A DNA stretch of 64,000 nucleotides from an uncultured Bilophila sp. (lineage in GTDB: Bacteria > Desulfobacterota > Desulfovibrionia > Desulfovibrionales > Desulfovibrionaceae): contig CAJUHZ010000004.1 in the NCBI GenBank assembly GCA_910585945.1, positions 78,208 through 142,207 of the forward strand. Reading direction: 5' to 3'. The stretch's first letter is position 1, and every line of letters starts with the position of its first letter. Positions 35,137-43,771 of this stretch are shown piece by piece. The notes beneath the pieces are model-generated. The model was not told the DNA's origin. It did no database searches and saw nothing but the letters and a program-made list of their open reading frames with translations. The position numbers and the translations under genes are program-made.

Positions 35137-36163
35137 CCCGATTCTCGCCATCGACGCCATGGGAGGCGATCACGGGCCGTCCGTGATCCTTCCCGGCGCG
35201 CTTGAAGCGGCCCGGCAAACCGGGGCCAGACTTCTCCTTGTGGGGGAAAAAAATCTCCTTGAGGAGCTTCTGCCGGGGCTTGACACGCAAGGGGCCGACT
35301 TTGAAATCGTCCATGCGTCCGAAGTGGCGGGGATGGACGAAAAGCCTTCCGATATTTTGCGCCGCAAAAAGGACGCCTCCATTCAGGTCGCCTGCCGTCT
35401 GGTGCGCGACGGCAGGGCCGACGGCGTGGTCAGCGCCGGGCATTCCGGGGCGTCCGTAGCGTGCGGCATGTTCATTATGGGGCGGGTCGCCGGTGTCGAA
35501 CGCCCTGCCCTGGCTTCCATTCTTCCCACGGAAAAGGCCCCTGTGGTTCTGCTTGACGTGGGCGCCACGGTGGATTGCAAACCATACCACCTCTTCCAGT
35601 TCGGGCTTATGGGGCACGCGCTCGCGCGCGACTTGCTGGGCCGTGAAACTCCCCGCATCGGGCTTGTCAGCATCGGCGAGGAAGAAGGCAAGGGCAACTG
35701 CCAGGTCAAGGAAGCCTACGATCTCCTCAAAATGGCCACCCAGATTCATTTTGCGGGCAACATTGAAGGGCGCGATCTCTTTACGGGAAATGTGGACGTG
35801 GCCGTGTGCGACGGCTTTGTCGGCAACGTGGCGCTCAAGCTGAGCGAGGGCCTGAGCATGTCGCTCAGCCGCGTGCTCAAGCGGGAATTGCTCAGTTCCG
35901 GCGTACTGCCGAAAATAGGAACGCTGCTTGCCAAATCGGCGTTCAAACGCTTCGCCAAGGTTGTGGACTACGCGGAATACGGCGGCGCACCGCTCATCGG
36001 CCTCCAGGGCGTATCCATCGTCTGCCACGGGGCGTCGAATTCCAAGGCGATCACGAGCGCCACGCGCATGGCCGCGCTCTTTGTGGAAAAAGAAACCAAC
36101 AAGCGGCTTGTGGAAGCCATTTGCGCCAACGAGGAACTGACCCGCTACGGACGTTCCTGCTGA
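35123..36163 (+). CDS. plsX: phosphate acyltransferase PlsX
   Basis: PlsX makes acyl-phosphate from acyl-ACP for phospholipid synthesis at the membrane surface. The 346 residues include AIDAMGGDHGP near 9-19, SAGHSGA near 106, LLDVGATVDCKP near 145, IGEEEGKG near 186 and VCDGFVGNVALK near 228. The ATG lies inside rpmF. The protein starts the lipid operon with fabH 41 bases downstream. Confidence 0.94.
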   Translation: MSSNSPILAIDAMGGDHGPSVILPGALEAARQTGARLLLVGEKNLLEELLPGLDTQGADFEIVHASEVAGMDEKPSDILRRKKDASIQVACRLVRDGRADGVVSAGHSGASVACGMFIMGRVAGVERPALASILPTEKAPVVLLDVGATVDCKPYHLFQFGLMGHALARDLLGRETPRIGLVSIGEEEGKGNCQVKEAYDLLKMATQIHFAGNIEGRDLFTGNVDVAVCDGFVGNVALKLSEGLSMSLSRVLKRELLSSGVLPKIGTLLAKSAFKRFAKVVDYAEYGGAPLIGLQGVSIVCHGASNSKAITSATRMAALFVEKETNKRLVEAICANEELTRYGRSC

Positions 36164-36204
36164 CGCGCTTCCCGCCGCCCTGCACGTCAAACGCGGACTT
36201 GCCC

Positions 36205-37203
36205 ATGACTTCACATCTCAGCATCCAGGGTTTTGGCGCGTATGTTCCCGCCCGTCGCCTTTCCAACGCCGATCTGGAACGTCTTGTCGACACCAGCGAT
36301 GAATGGATCGTCACCCGAACCGGCATCAGGAACAGGCATGTGCTCGCGGATGACGAAAGCGGCGCCGACGCGGGGACAATCGCCGCCCGCCGCGCGCTGG
36401 AAGCGGCCGGGCTTGCTCCCGAAGACATAACGCATGTCATAACGGCCACATGCACGCCGGATTTTCTCTGCCCGAACACAGCCTGCCTGATCAGCGCCAA
36501 CCTCGGCATCCACGGCCCCATGGCCTTTGACCTCAGCTCGGCCTGCTCCGGCTTTGTGTACGGGCTGGAGACGGCCCGGGGGCTTGTTCTGGCGCACCCG
36601 GACGCAAAGATCCTGCTTGTCAGCACCGAGGCCCTGACCCGGCGCATCAACTGGAAGGATCGGGGAACAAGCGTCGTCTTTGGCGACGGCGCGGGCGCGA
36701 CAGTGGTTTCAGCCTGCGCGGAGGGCAAGGCCCCGGCCGGCGGCGCGCTGATCGAGGATGTGGTCTGCCATGCCGACGGCGGCCAATGGAAGCTGCTTAC
36801 CGTGGGCGGCGGCACAAAACAGCGCTATGAAGCGGGCGATCCTGTTGACGAAGCCTTTTATATTCATATGGAAGGGCGGGAAATTTACAAAAACGCGGTG
36901 CGCACGCTGACGAACGTGTGCCATGAAATTGTGGAGCGCAACGGGTACACGCTGGACGATATCGACGTGCTTGTGCCGCATCAGGCGAACCTGCGGATCA
37001 TCGAAGCCGTGGGCGAGCGCCTCGGCATGGGCGAGGATCGCGTTTTCGTCAATATTCAGGATTACGGCAATACATCAGCGGCTTCCATCCCCCTCGCGCT
37101 CAACGACGCATGGCGAGCGGGCGTGTTCAAACCCGGAATGCTGGCTCTGCTCACCACCTTCGGGGGCGGCTTCACCTGGGGCGCGGCGCTTCTGCGGTTT
37201 TAG
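36205..37203 (+). CDS. fabH: 3-oxoacyl-ACP synthase III
   Basis: FabH starts fatty acid elongation by joining an acyl-CoA primer to malonyl-ACP. The 332 residues carry the triad Cys114 (SSACSGFVYG), His259 (VPHQANLRI) and Asn289 (GNTSAASIP). The N-terminal DTSDEWIVTRTGI is also diagnostic. An upstream extension of the open frame into plsX is rejected because the family starts here. Confidence 0.95.
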   Translation: MTSHLSIQGFGAYVPARRLSNADLERLVDTSDEWIVTRTGIRNRHVLADDESGADAGTIAARRALEAAGLAPEDITHVITATCTPDFLCPNTACLISANLGIHGPMAFDLSSACSGFVYGLETARGLVLAHPDAKILLVSTEALTRRINWKDRGTSVVFGDGAGATVVSACAEGKAPAGGALIEDVVCHADGGQWKLLTVGGGTKQRYEAGDPVDEAFYIHMEGREIYKNAVRTLTNVCHEIVERNGYTLDDIDVLVPHQANLRIIEAVGERLGMGEDRVFVNIQDYGNTSAASIPLALNDAWRAGVFKPGMLALLTTFGGGFTWGAALLRF

Positions 37204-37222
37204 CGCTCGGGCGTGACCGCGG

Positions 37223-37251
37223 TTGAGTTCCCTCTTTTTTTGGGCTAGAAT
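37223..37251 (+). promoter_or_regulatory. probable promoter of fabG-acpP-fabF
   Basis: TTGAGT (37223-37228), a 17-base spacer and TAGAAT (37246-37251) lie about 130 bases before fabG. The 5' leader is GC-rich with possible hairpins. Confidence 0.5.
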
Positions 37252-37379
37252 GCAATGTTGCGTCTCTGACGTTCGGCCCGACAGGCGCGTATGCGCTCTG
37301 TGCGGCGCGACGATCCGCCTGAAGCCGCGTCCAGGCGCGGCGAAAAGCCGGAACCGGCATACCCCATGAGGACACATGC

Positions 37380-38123
37380 ATGAGTGAACTTCTTTCCACA
37401 GCGCTGGTTACAGGCGGTTCGCGCGGCATTGGCAAGGCCGTGGCCGAAACGCTCGCCCGGGCCGGGCATCAGGTATACCTGACCTATGTGAGCAAGCCCG
37501 TTGAGGCCGAAACTGTGGTCGAGGGCATCCGCGCGGCCGGCGGCAAGGCCGCCGCCTTTCAACTGGATGTCGGGGACAGCGAGGCCGTGGCCGACTTTTT
37601 CCATACCGAGATCAGGGACAAGGTGGCGCTTGACGTGCTTGTGAACAACGCCGGCATCACCAAGGACGGCCTGATGCTCCGCATGAAAGATGCGGACTTT
37701 GACCAGGTTGTGCAGATCAACCTGCGCGGCGCATTCCTGTGCCTGCGGGAAGCGGCCAAAATCATGACGAAGCAGCGCCGGGGGCGGATTGTCAACATCA
37801 CGTCGGTGGTCGGGCAAATGGGCAATGCCGGGCAGGTCAACTACTCGGCCGCCAAGGCAGGGCTTATCGGTCTGACCAAGTCCGCGGCAAAGGAACTGGC
37901 GGCAAGATCGATCACGGTCAATGCCGTGGCTCCGGGTTTTGTGGAAACAGACATGACCGCGGGGCTTTCCGACGAGGTGCGCAAGGCCTATGCCGAAGCC
38001 ATTCCGCTCCGCCGTCTGGGCACAGCGCAGGATATTGCCGAAGCCGTGGCCTTCCTGGCGTCCCCGGGAGCAAGCTACATCACGGGGCAGATTCTGGGCG
38101 TCAACGGCGGCATGTATTGCTGA
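37380..38123 (+). CDS. fabG: 3-oxoacyl-ACP reductase
   Basis: This NADPH-dependent short-chain dehydrogenase (247 residues) reduces 3-oxoacyl-ACP in elongation. TGGSRGIGKAVAE near 11 binds the cofactor, VNNAGIT near 87 is conserved, and the catalytic residues are Ser142, Tyr155 and Lys159 (YSAAKAG). The end GQILGVNGGMYC is typical. CATGAGGAC precedes the ATG. Confidence 0.95.
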   Translation: MSELLSTALVTGGSRGIGKAVAETLARAGHQVYLTYVSKPVEAETVVEGIRAAGGKAAAFQLDVGDSEAVADFFHTEIRDKVALDVLVNNAGITKDGLMLRMKDADFDQVVQINLRGAFLCLREAAKIMTKQRRGRIVNITSVVGQMGNAGQVNYSAAKAGLIGLTKSAAKELAARSITVNAVAPGFVETDMTAGLSDEVRKAYAEAIPLRRLGTAQDIAEAVAFLASPGASYITGQILGVNGGMYC

Positions 38124-38254
38124 ACGTTCGCTCTGGGCTGCAACTCGTTTCATGAATCCCCTTCGGGCGATTTGTGAAGATCACTTCGCCGAAAACGTGT
38201 TTTCGGCTCGTTCACGACGGCATCGCCGCCGCGCCGGGCTACTCGCCTGACAGT

Positions 38255-38280
38255 GGAAGTCATTTTATGAAATGCCTTCC
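38255..38280. repeat. imperfect palindrome upstream of acpP
   Basis: GGAAGTCATTT pairs with AAATGCCTTCC (one mismatch) around TATG, 38 bases before acpP. The arm GAAGTCATTT recurs in the longer palindrome at 61467-61505. It could be an operator for fatty acid genes or a small dispersed repeat. Another hairpin, GCCGAAAACGTGTTTTCGGC, lies upstream at about 38188-38207. Confidence 0.5.
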
Positions 38281-38318
38281 GCCTAAACGGAAACAAGCAA
38301 CCAAAAGGGAGCGACATC

Positions 38319-38552
38319 ATGTCCGTGGAAGAACAGGTCAAAAAAATCATCATGGATCAGCTCGGCGTTTCCGCCGAAGAAGTGAAACCCGAAGCTTCTT
38401 TCGTTGAAGATCTCGGCGCGGACTCGCTGGATCTGACCGAACTCATCATGGCGATGGAAGAAGCCTTCAATGTGGAAATCGCCGATGAGGACGCGCAAAA
38501 AATCCTCAAGGTCCAGGACGCCATTTCGTACGTGCAGAACCACACGAAATAA
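38319..38552 (+). CDS. acpP: acyl carrier protein
   Basis: The 77-residue acidic protein carries growing acyl chains on phosphopantetheine attached to Ser36 in GADSLDLTEL. MSVEEQVKKIIMDQLGV and the helix MAMEEAFNVEI are typical. AAAAGGGAG is the ribosome binding site. It is placed between fabG and fabF as usual, with 195 bases of upstream spacing that hold two hairpins. Confidence 0.96.
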   Translation: MSVEEQVKKIIMDQLGVSAEEVKPEASFVEDLGADSLDLTELIMAMEEAFNVEIADEDAQKILKVQDAISYVQNHTK

Positions 38553-38725
38553 CGATTGCCAACCGCACGGGCGGACGGCCCTCCGCTGAACCCGCCGGGG
38601 CGTTTTGCAGCGGAGGAAAGCATCAAGGCCGAGGCGGGGCCGCCTGTACAGGGTTCCGATGTACCGGGCGTCTTGTGATTTGGTCACGGGACGCTCGATC
38701 ACTTTTTGTCGCGAGGAAGTCAACC

Positions 38726-39976
38726 ATGGAGCGCAAACGCGTCGTTGTCACCGGTATTTCCGCTCTGACGCCGCTGGGCGGCACCATTGCCGAAACCTGG
38801 ACAAACCTTTTGGCCGGGAAATCGGGCATCGCCCCCATCACTTTGTTCGACACTACGGGCTACGACGCCCGCATCGCCGGTGAAGTGAAAGATTTTTCGC
38901 CGGATCGGTACAACGTGGCGGCCAAACAGGCCCGGCGCATGGATCGCTTCGTGCAGTTCGCCGTTTCGGCAGGCAACATGCTCATGGAGGATTCGGGGCT
39001 TGTCATCAATGACGACAACGCGCGCCGGGTCAGCGTCGTTCTTGGCGTGGGGCTTGGCGGCCTGCACACCATCGAGGTGTTCCACAGCAAGCTTGTGGAG
39101 GCCGGGCCGAACAAAATTTCCCCCTTCATGATCCCGATGCTCATTTCCAACATGGCGCCGGGGCAGGTCGCCATAGCCACCGGAGCCAAGGGCGCAAACA
39201 TGGTGCTGACAAGCGCATGCGCCTCGGGCACGCACGCCATTGGTCAGGGATATGCCGAAATCCTGCTTGGCCGGTGCGACGCCTGCATCACGGGCGGGGT
39301 GGAAGCCACGATCACCCCGATGGGGGTTTCCGGATTCACCGCGCTGAAGGCGCTGTCCACCTCCCGCAATGACGATCCCGAACACGCCTCCCGTCCTTTC
39401 GACCAGGATCGCGACGGCTTCGTCATGGGCGAGGGAGCCGGCCTGATCATGCTGGAAAGCCTTGAGCATGCGCTGGCGCGCGGCGCGAAAATCTACGCCG
39501 AAGTCGCGGGCGTGGGGTCTTCGGACGACGCCTACCACATGACCGCCCCGCGGGAAGACGCGGAAGGCATGATAGCGGCCATGCGCCGCGCCATTGAAGA
39601 TGCGGGCGTGCGCTTCGAGGAAATCGATCACATCAATCCGCACGCCACCTCCACCCATATCGGAGACATTGCGGAAACCAGGGCCATCAAGCAGGTTTTC
39701 GGGGAACACGCGCGGGATATCTCCATCTCGGCCACCAAGTCGCAGATCGGGCATCTGCTCGGCGCGGCCGGCGGCGTGGAAGCCATTTTCGCCGTGCTCG
39801 CCCTGCACACGGGCGTAGTGCCCGGCACCATCAACTGCGACAGACCCGACCCGGAATGTGACCTCAACTACATGCGCGAAGGCGCGAAAAAACTCGATCC
39901 GAACTATGCGCTTTCCAACTCCTTCGGTTTTGGCGGCACCAACGGATCGATCCTGTTCAAAAAATATGTGGCGTGA
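38726..39976 (+). CDS. fabF: 3-oxoacyl-ACP synthase II
   Basis: FabF elongates acyl-ACP with malonyl-ACP. The 416-residue protein has the triad Cys165 (TSACASGTHAI), His306 (NPHATSTHIGD) and His343 (SQIGHLLGA), and the end NSFGFGGTNGSILF. The ATG at 38726 has GAGGAAG upstream; longer in-frame extensions are rejected. It sits 173 bases after acpP. Confidence 0.95.
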   Translation: MERKRVVVTGISALTPLGGTIAETWTNLLAGKSGIAPITLFDTTGYDARIAGEVKDFSPDRYNVAAKQARRMDRFVQFAVSAGNMLMEDSGLVINDDNARRVSVVLGVGLGGLHTIEVFHSKLVEAGPNKISPFMIPMLISNMAPGQVAIATGAKGANMVLTSACASGTHAIGQGYAEILLGRCDACITGGVEATITPMGVSGFTALKALSTSRNDDPEHASRPFDQDRDGFVMGEGAGLIMLESLEHALARGAKIYAEVAGVGSSDDAYHMTAPREDAEGMIAAMRRAIEDAGVRFEEIDHINPHATSTHIGDIAETRAIKQVFGEHARDISISATKSQIGHLLGAAGGVEAIFAVLALHTGVVPGTINCDRPDPECDLNYMREGAKKLDPNYALSNSFGFGGTNGSILFKKYVA

Positions 39977-40043
39977 CCATCCACGCCGGGGATAAGACCG
40001 AACAGCGACGCCAACGTCCAACTTCAACGTCAGGAGCCTTTTC

Positions 40044-41282
40044 ATGGATCAGCTTCTTCTTCAGGATCCCGAACTCGCGCGCGCCATCATTCAGGAAGGC
40101 GACCGCCAGATGAGCAAGCTTGAGCTTATCGCTTCGGAAAACTTCGTTTCCGCAGCCGTGCGCGAGGCACAAGGAAGCATCCTGACGCACAAATACGCGG
40201 AAGGGTATCCCGGCAAGCGCTACTATGGCGGCTGCGAATATGTGGATATCGCGGAAAACCTCGCCATAGACCGCGCGAAAAAGCTGTTCGGCTGCGGCTA
40301 TGCCAATGTCCAGCCCCATTCGGGGAGTCAGGCCAACATGGCGGCCTACTTCTCCCTGATCAATCCGGGCGACACGATCCTCGGCATGAATCTGGCGCAC
40401 GGCGGGCACCTGACGCACGGCAGTCCGGTGAACTTCTCCGGCCGTCTGTACAACATCGTCGCGTACGGGGTGGAAAAGGAAACGGGCGTCATCAATTACG
40501 ACGAGGTGGAACGCCTCGCCAAGGAACATCGCCCCGCGCTGATCGTGGCCGGGGCGAGCGCCTACCCGCGCGTGCTTGATTTTGCCCGCTTCCGCGCCAT
40601 TGCCGATGCCGTGGGCGCCAAACTCATGGTCGACATGGCGCACATCGCCGGCCTTGTGGCGGCGGGCCTGCATCCAAGCCCCGTGGGTCAGGCGCATGTC
40701 GCCACCTCGACTACGCACAAGACATTGCGCGGCCCGCGCGGCGGCATCATCCTGGCGGACGAGGAACTCGGCAAGACCATCAACAGCCAGATCTTTCCCG
40801 GAATGCAGGGCGGCCCGCTCATGCATGTCATCGCCGCCAAGGCGGCGGCTTTCGGCGAGGCGCTGCAACCGCGCTTCAAGGCATACCAGGAACAGGTGCT
40901 TCGCAATGCGGCCAGCCTGGCGGCGGCGCTCCAGGAAGCCGGGTTCGAGCTTGTTTCCGGCGGCACGGACAATCATTTGCTGCTTGTGGATCTCAGCAAC
41001 AAAAACATTACGGGCAAGGATGCCGAACACGCGCTGGACGCCGCCGGCATCACCGTCAACAAAAACGCCATTCCGTTTGACGCCCGTTCTCCGTTCGTGA
41101 CTTCGGGCATCCGCCTGGGCACGCCCGCCCTGACGACGCGGGGGCTGAAAGAAGACGACATGCGGCGGGTGGCCGGCTGGATCGCGGATGCCCTGCAACA
41201 CACGGAAAACCAGACGCGCCTGAAGGAAATCAGCGGGGAAATCGCGCGCTTCGCGCGGGAATTCCCGCTTTTCGCCTGGTAA
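40044..41282 (+). CDS. glyA: serine hydroxymethyltransferase
   Basis: The 412-residue PLP enzyme interconverts serine and glycine with tetrahydrofolate, feeding one-carbon units. The PLP lysine is Lys226 in STTHKTLRGPRGG. ELIASENFVS near 28 and KYAEGYPGKRYYGG near 50 are conserved. GTCAGGAG precedes the ATG. It links the lipid block to the deaminase and riboflavin genes. Confidence 0.96.
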   Translation: MDQLLLQDPELARAIIQEGDRQMSKLELIASENFVSAAVREAQGSILTHKYAEGYPGKRYYGGCEYVDIAENLAIDRAKKLFGCGYANVQPHSGSQANMAAYFSLINPGDTILGMNLAHGGHLTHGSPVNFSGRLYNIVAYGVEKETGVINYDEVERLAKEHRPALIVAGASAYPRVLDFARFRAIADAVGAKLMVDMAHIAGLVAAGLHPSPVGQAHVATSTTHKTLRGPRGGIILADEELGKTINSQIFPGMQGGPLMHVIAAKAAAFGEALQPRFKAYQEQVLRNAASLAAALQEAGFELVSGGTDNHLLLVDLSNKNITGKDAEHALDAAGITVNKNAIPFDARSPFVTSGIRLGTPALTTRGLKEDDMRRVAGWIADALQHTENQTRLKEISGEIARFAREFPLFAW

Positions 41283-41298
41283 ACGCCCACGGAGGAAC

Positions 41299-41820
41299 AT
41301 GTTCATGACCCGCATGGCCTGGCCCGATTATTTCATGAGCATCGCTCATCTGGTGGCGGAACGCTCCACCTGCCTCCGTCGCAAGGTAGGGGCCATTGCG
41401 GTCAAGGACAAACGCATTCTCGCCACAGGCTACAACGGCGCGCCTTCAAAAATCCGCCATTGTCTTGAAACGGGTTGCCTGCGCGAGCGGCTCGGCATTC
41501 CTTCAGGGCAGCGTCATGAAATCTGCCAGGGTCTCCACGCCGAGCAGAACGTGATTATCCAGGCGGCCACGCACGGCATTTCACTGGCGGGAGCGGAACT
41601 GTACTGCACGCACCAGCCGTGCCTCATCTGCTCAAAAATGATCATCAACTGCGGCATCACGATAATCCGGCACGCCGCCGAATACCCCGACGAACTGGCG
41701 CAATGCATGTTGGCGGAAGCCGGAATTACGACGGAGCGTCTTCCTTTCCACGGGACAATCCTGTCCCCCGGGGAAGCGGCAAATGCCGCATCGAAGAACA
41801 AAAGCGAGGCGGACGCATGA
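41299..41820 (+). CDS. dCMP/cytidine deaminase family protein
   Basis: The 173-residue zinc enzyme probably converts dCMP to dUMP for thymidylate synthesis (ComEB-like). The ligand and proton shuttle HAEQN lies near residue 81 and the PCLICSK pair near 104-110. The inserted GCLRERLGIPSGQRHEICQG, with extra cysteines and histidine, is typical of dCMP deaminases with a second zinc. It overlaps ribD by four bases, so it is probably co-translated with it. Confidence 0.88.
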   Translation: MFMTRMAWPDYFMSIAHLVAERSTCLRRKVGAIAVKDKRILATGYNGAPSKIRHCLETGCLRERLGIPSGQRHEICQGLHAEQNVIIQAATHGISLAGAELYCTHQPCLICSKMIINCGITIIRHAAEYPDELAQCMLAEAGITTERLPFHGTILSPGEAANAASKNKSEADA

Positions 41821-42944
41821 CACACCCCTTTGCGCCCTTCATGGCCGAAGCGATCCGGCTGGCCGAACAGGGTCGCTGGTCAACCGCTCCCAACCCGACT
41901 GTCGGCGCTGTGCTTGTGCGCGACGGCGTTGTCGTGGCCCGCGGCTGGCACAAGGCCTGCGGCGGTCCCCATGCCGAAATCGAATGCCTGACGGACGCCG
42001 CCGCCAAAGGCGTCAACCCGGCGGACTGTACGCTGGTGGTCACGCTCGAACCCTGCAACCACCAGGGCAAGACGCCGCCGTGCGCCGAAGCCGTGCTGCA
42101 GGCGGGCATTCGTCATGTGGTGATCGGCCTTGCCGATCCGAATCCGCTGGCGGCCGGCGGCGCCGCCCGGCTTGCCGCAGCGGGCGTCCAGATTGAAACA
42201 GGCGTGCTTGAGGCTGAATGCCGGGATCTTGCGGCGGATTTCCTCGTCTGGCAAACGACACGACGGCCCTATGTCATTCTGAAACTGGCCTCCACGCTGG
42301 ACGGCCGTATCGCCACCCGCACGGGGCATTCCCGCTGGATCACGGGAGAGGCGTCCCGCCGCAAGGTGCATGAACTCAGGGCCGCGGTGGGGAAAAACGG
42401 CGGGGCCGTCCTGGTTGGAGGCAACACGTTGTATGCGGACAACCCGGTTCTGACGGCGCGGCTTGCGCATACGGAACGCCAGCCCCTGGCCGTGGCCATC
42501 ACCTCGCGCGTGTCAGGCACGGAGATGCTTCGCCTGTTCAGGGAGCGGCCGAGCGAAACCGTCCTGTTCACAACCGCGTCCGGAGCGGCCACGCCGCGGG
42601 CCGCGGCGTTGCGCGAACTCGGGGCGCGCGTCTTTGGTCTCGGGCAGTGGAAGCAGGACAGCGGCCGTGATCTGCGCGAAACGCTCGAGCACCTGCGACA
42701 GGAAGAAGGCTGCCCCTATGTCCTGTGCGAAGGCGGGGGCCGCCTCGGGCTGGCGCTGCTTGAGGCCGGGCTTGTCGATGAATTCCATCTCCATCTGGCG
42801 CCCAGGGTTCTTGGCGACAATGAAGCCCGCCCCCTCTTTGCCGGGCGAAGCCCTCTTGATTTGGGAGAGGCGCTCAACCTCCGTCTTGATCGGATAGAGC
42901 GCGCGGACCCCGACTGCCATCTCATCTTCAGGCCGTTGCGCTGA
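41817..42944 (+). CDS. ribD: bifunctional riboflavin deaminase-reductase
   Basis: RibD performs the second and third steps of riboflavin synthesis. The N-terminal deaminase domain shows GGPHAEIECL near 48-57 and LEPCNHQGKTPPC near 78-90. The C-terminal reductase domain shows RPYVILKLASTLDGRIAT near 149, with CEGGGRLGLALL near 303. Its 375 residues match the fused form. No FMN riboswitch is seen upstream. It overlaps the deaminase gene and is followed one base later by ribE. Confidence 0.94.
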   Translation: MTHPFAPFMAEAIRLAEQGRWSTAPNPTVGAVLVRDGVVVARGWHKACGGPHAEIECLTDAAAKGVNPADCTLVVTLEPCNHQGKTPPCAEAVLQAGIRHVVIGLADPNPLAAGGAARLAAAGVQIETGVLEAECRDLAADFLVWQTTRRPYVILKLASTLDGRIATRTGHSRWITGEASRRKVHELRAAVGKNGGAVLVGGNTLYADNPVLTARLAHTERQPLAVAITSRVSGTEMLRLFRERPSETVLFTTASGAATPRAAALRELGARVFGLGQWKQDSGRDLRETLEHLRQEEGCPYVLCEGGGRLGLALLEAGLVDEFHLHLAPRVLGDNEARPLFAGRSPLDLGEALNLRLDRIERADPDCHLIFRPLR

Positions 42945-42945
42945 C

Positions 42946-43650
42946 ATGTTTACCGGCATCATCAACGGGAGCGGCCTTGTCGTCGCCGTGGAAAACATGG
43001 GGAACGAGGCGCGTCTGAGCATCCAGGCGCGTTTTCACCTGCCCGATATCGTGACAGGCGAATCCATCGCGGTGAACGGAACCTGCCTCAGCGTGGAAAA
43101 GGGCGCGGCCGGGCGTTTCACCGCCTACGCTTCCGGCGAAACCATGACTCGAACCACGCTGGCGGCGCTCAAACCCGGCAGTCGAGTCAATCTGGAGCGG
43201 GCGCTGGCTCTGGGAGACCGCCTCGGCGGGCATATTGTCAGCGGGCATGTGGATTGCGTGGCCCGGGTGGAACGGATCTCCCGGCATGGAGAATCCCGCC
43301 GGATCCGCCTCTCCTTTCCCTCCGCCTTCGGCCCCGAAGTCATCGCAAAGGGGTCGGTGGCTCTTGACGGCGTCAGCCTGACAGTGAATGATTGCGGGCC
43401 GGATTTTCTCGAAGTGAACGTCATCCCCGAAACCTGGCGGGAAACGACTGTTGCGGACTGGACGCCGGGAAGGGCCGTCAACATGGAAACGGATCTCCTC
43501 GGCAAATATGTGCGCCGTATGCTCGCCCCGCACCTGAACAGTCTTGCCGGCAATGTGGCCTCTTCCGGATCACGGGGGCGGCCGGAGGAAGAAAAACAGC
43601 GGGAAGGCGGCCTTTCACTCGATTTTTTACGGGAAAACGGCTTTTTCTGA
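42946..43650 (+). CDS. ribE: riboflavin synthase alpha subunit
   Basis: The enzyme dismutates 6,7-dimethyl-8-ribityllumazine to riboflavin. The start MFTGII and two similar lumazine-binding halves (about 1-95 and 96-195) are visible, with VNGTCLSV in the first and LDGVSLTVN in the second. The protein is 234 residues, longer than the ~213 usual, with a charged tail (GSRGRPEEEKQREGG). The start follows the ribD stop by one base. Confidence 0.94.
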   Translation: MFTGIINGSGLVVAVENMGNEARLSIQARFHLPDIVTGESIAVNGTCLSVEKGAAGRFTAYASGETMTRTTLAALKPGSRVNLERALALGDRLGGHIVSGHVDCVARVERISRHGESRRIRLSFPSAFGPEVIAKGSVALDGVSLTVNDCGPDFLEVNVIPETWRETTVADWTPGRAVNMETDLLGKYVRRMLAPHLNSLAGNVASSGSRGRPEEEKQREGGLSLDFLRENGFF

Positions 43651-43720
43651 ACCAGAGCCGGGAGAGTGACCCGATTCGGTTGCAGGGAAGCTGTTTCACA
43701 ATGGCTCCACCGTCTCACAG

Positions 43721-43758
43721 AGGCTTTCCGTCAAATAAGAGGCTTTCCGTCAAATAAG
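43721..43758 (+). repeat. tandem 19-base direct duplication before ribBA
   Basis: AGGCTTTCCGTCAAATAAG occurs twice, at 43721-43739 and 43740-43758, with no mismatch. The second unit ends 13 bases before the ribBA start. The duplication alters the leader but no open frame. Confidence 0.9.
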
Positions 43759-43771
43759 TTGTAGGGATACC

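Noticed and set aside
41600..41817. FMN riboswitch in front of the riboflavin genes
   Set aside because: ribD starts inside the deaminase gene and none of the conserved RFN elements is visible there or upstream of ribBA.
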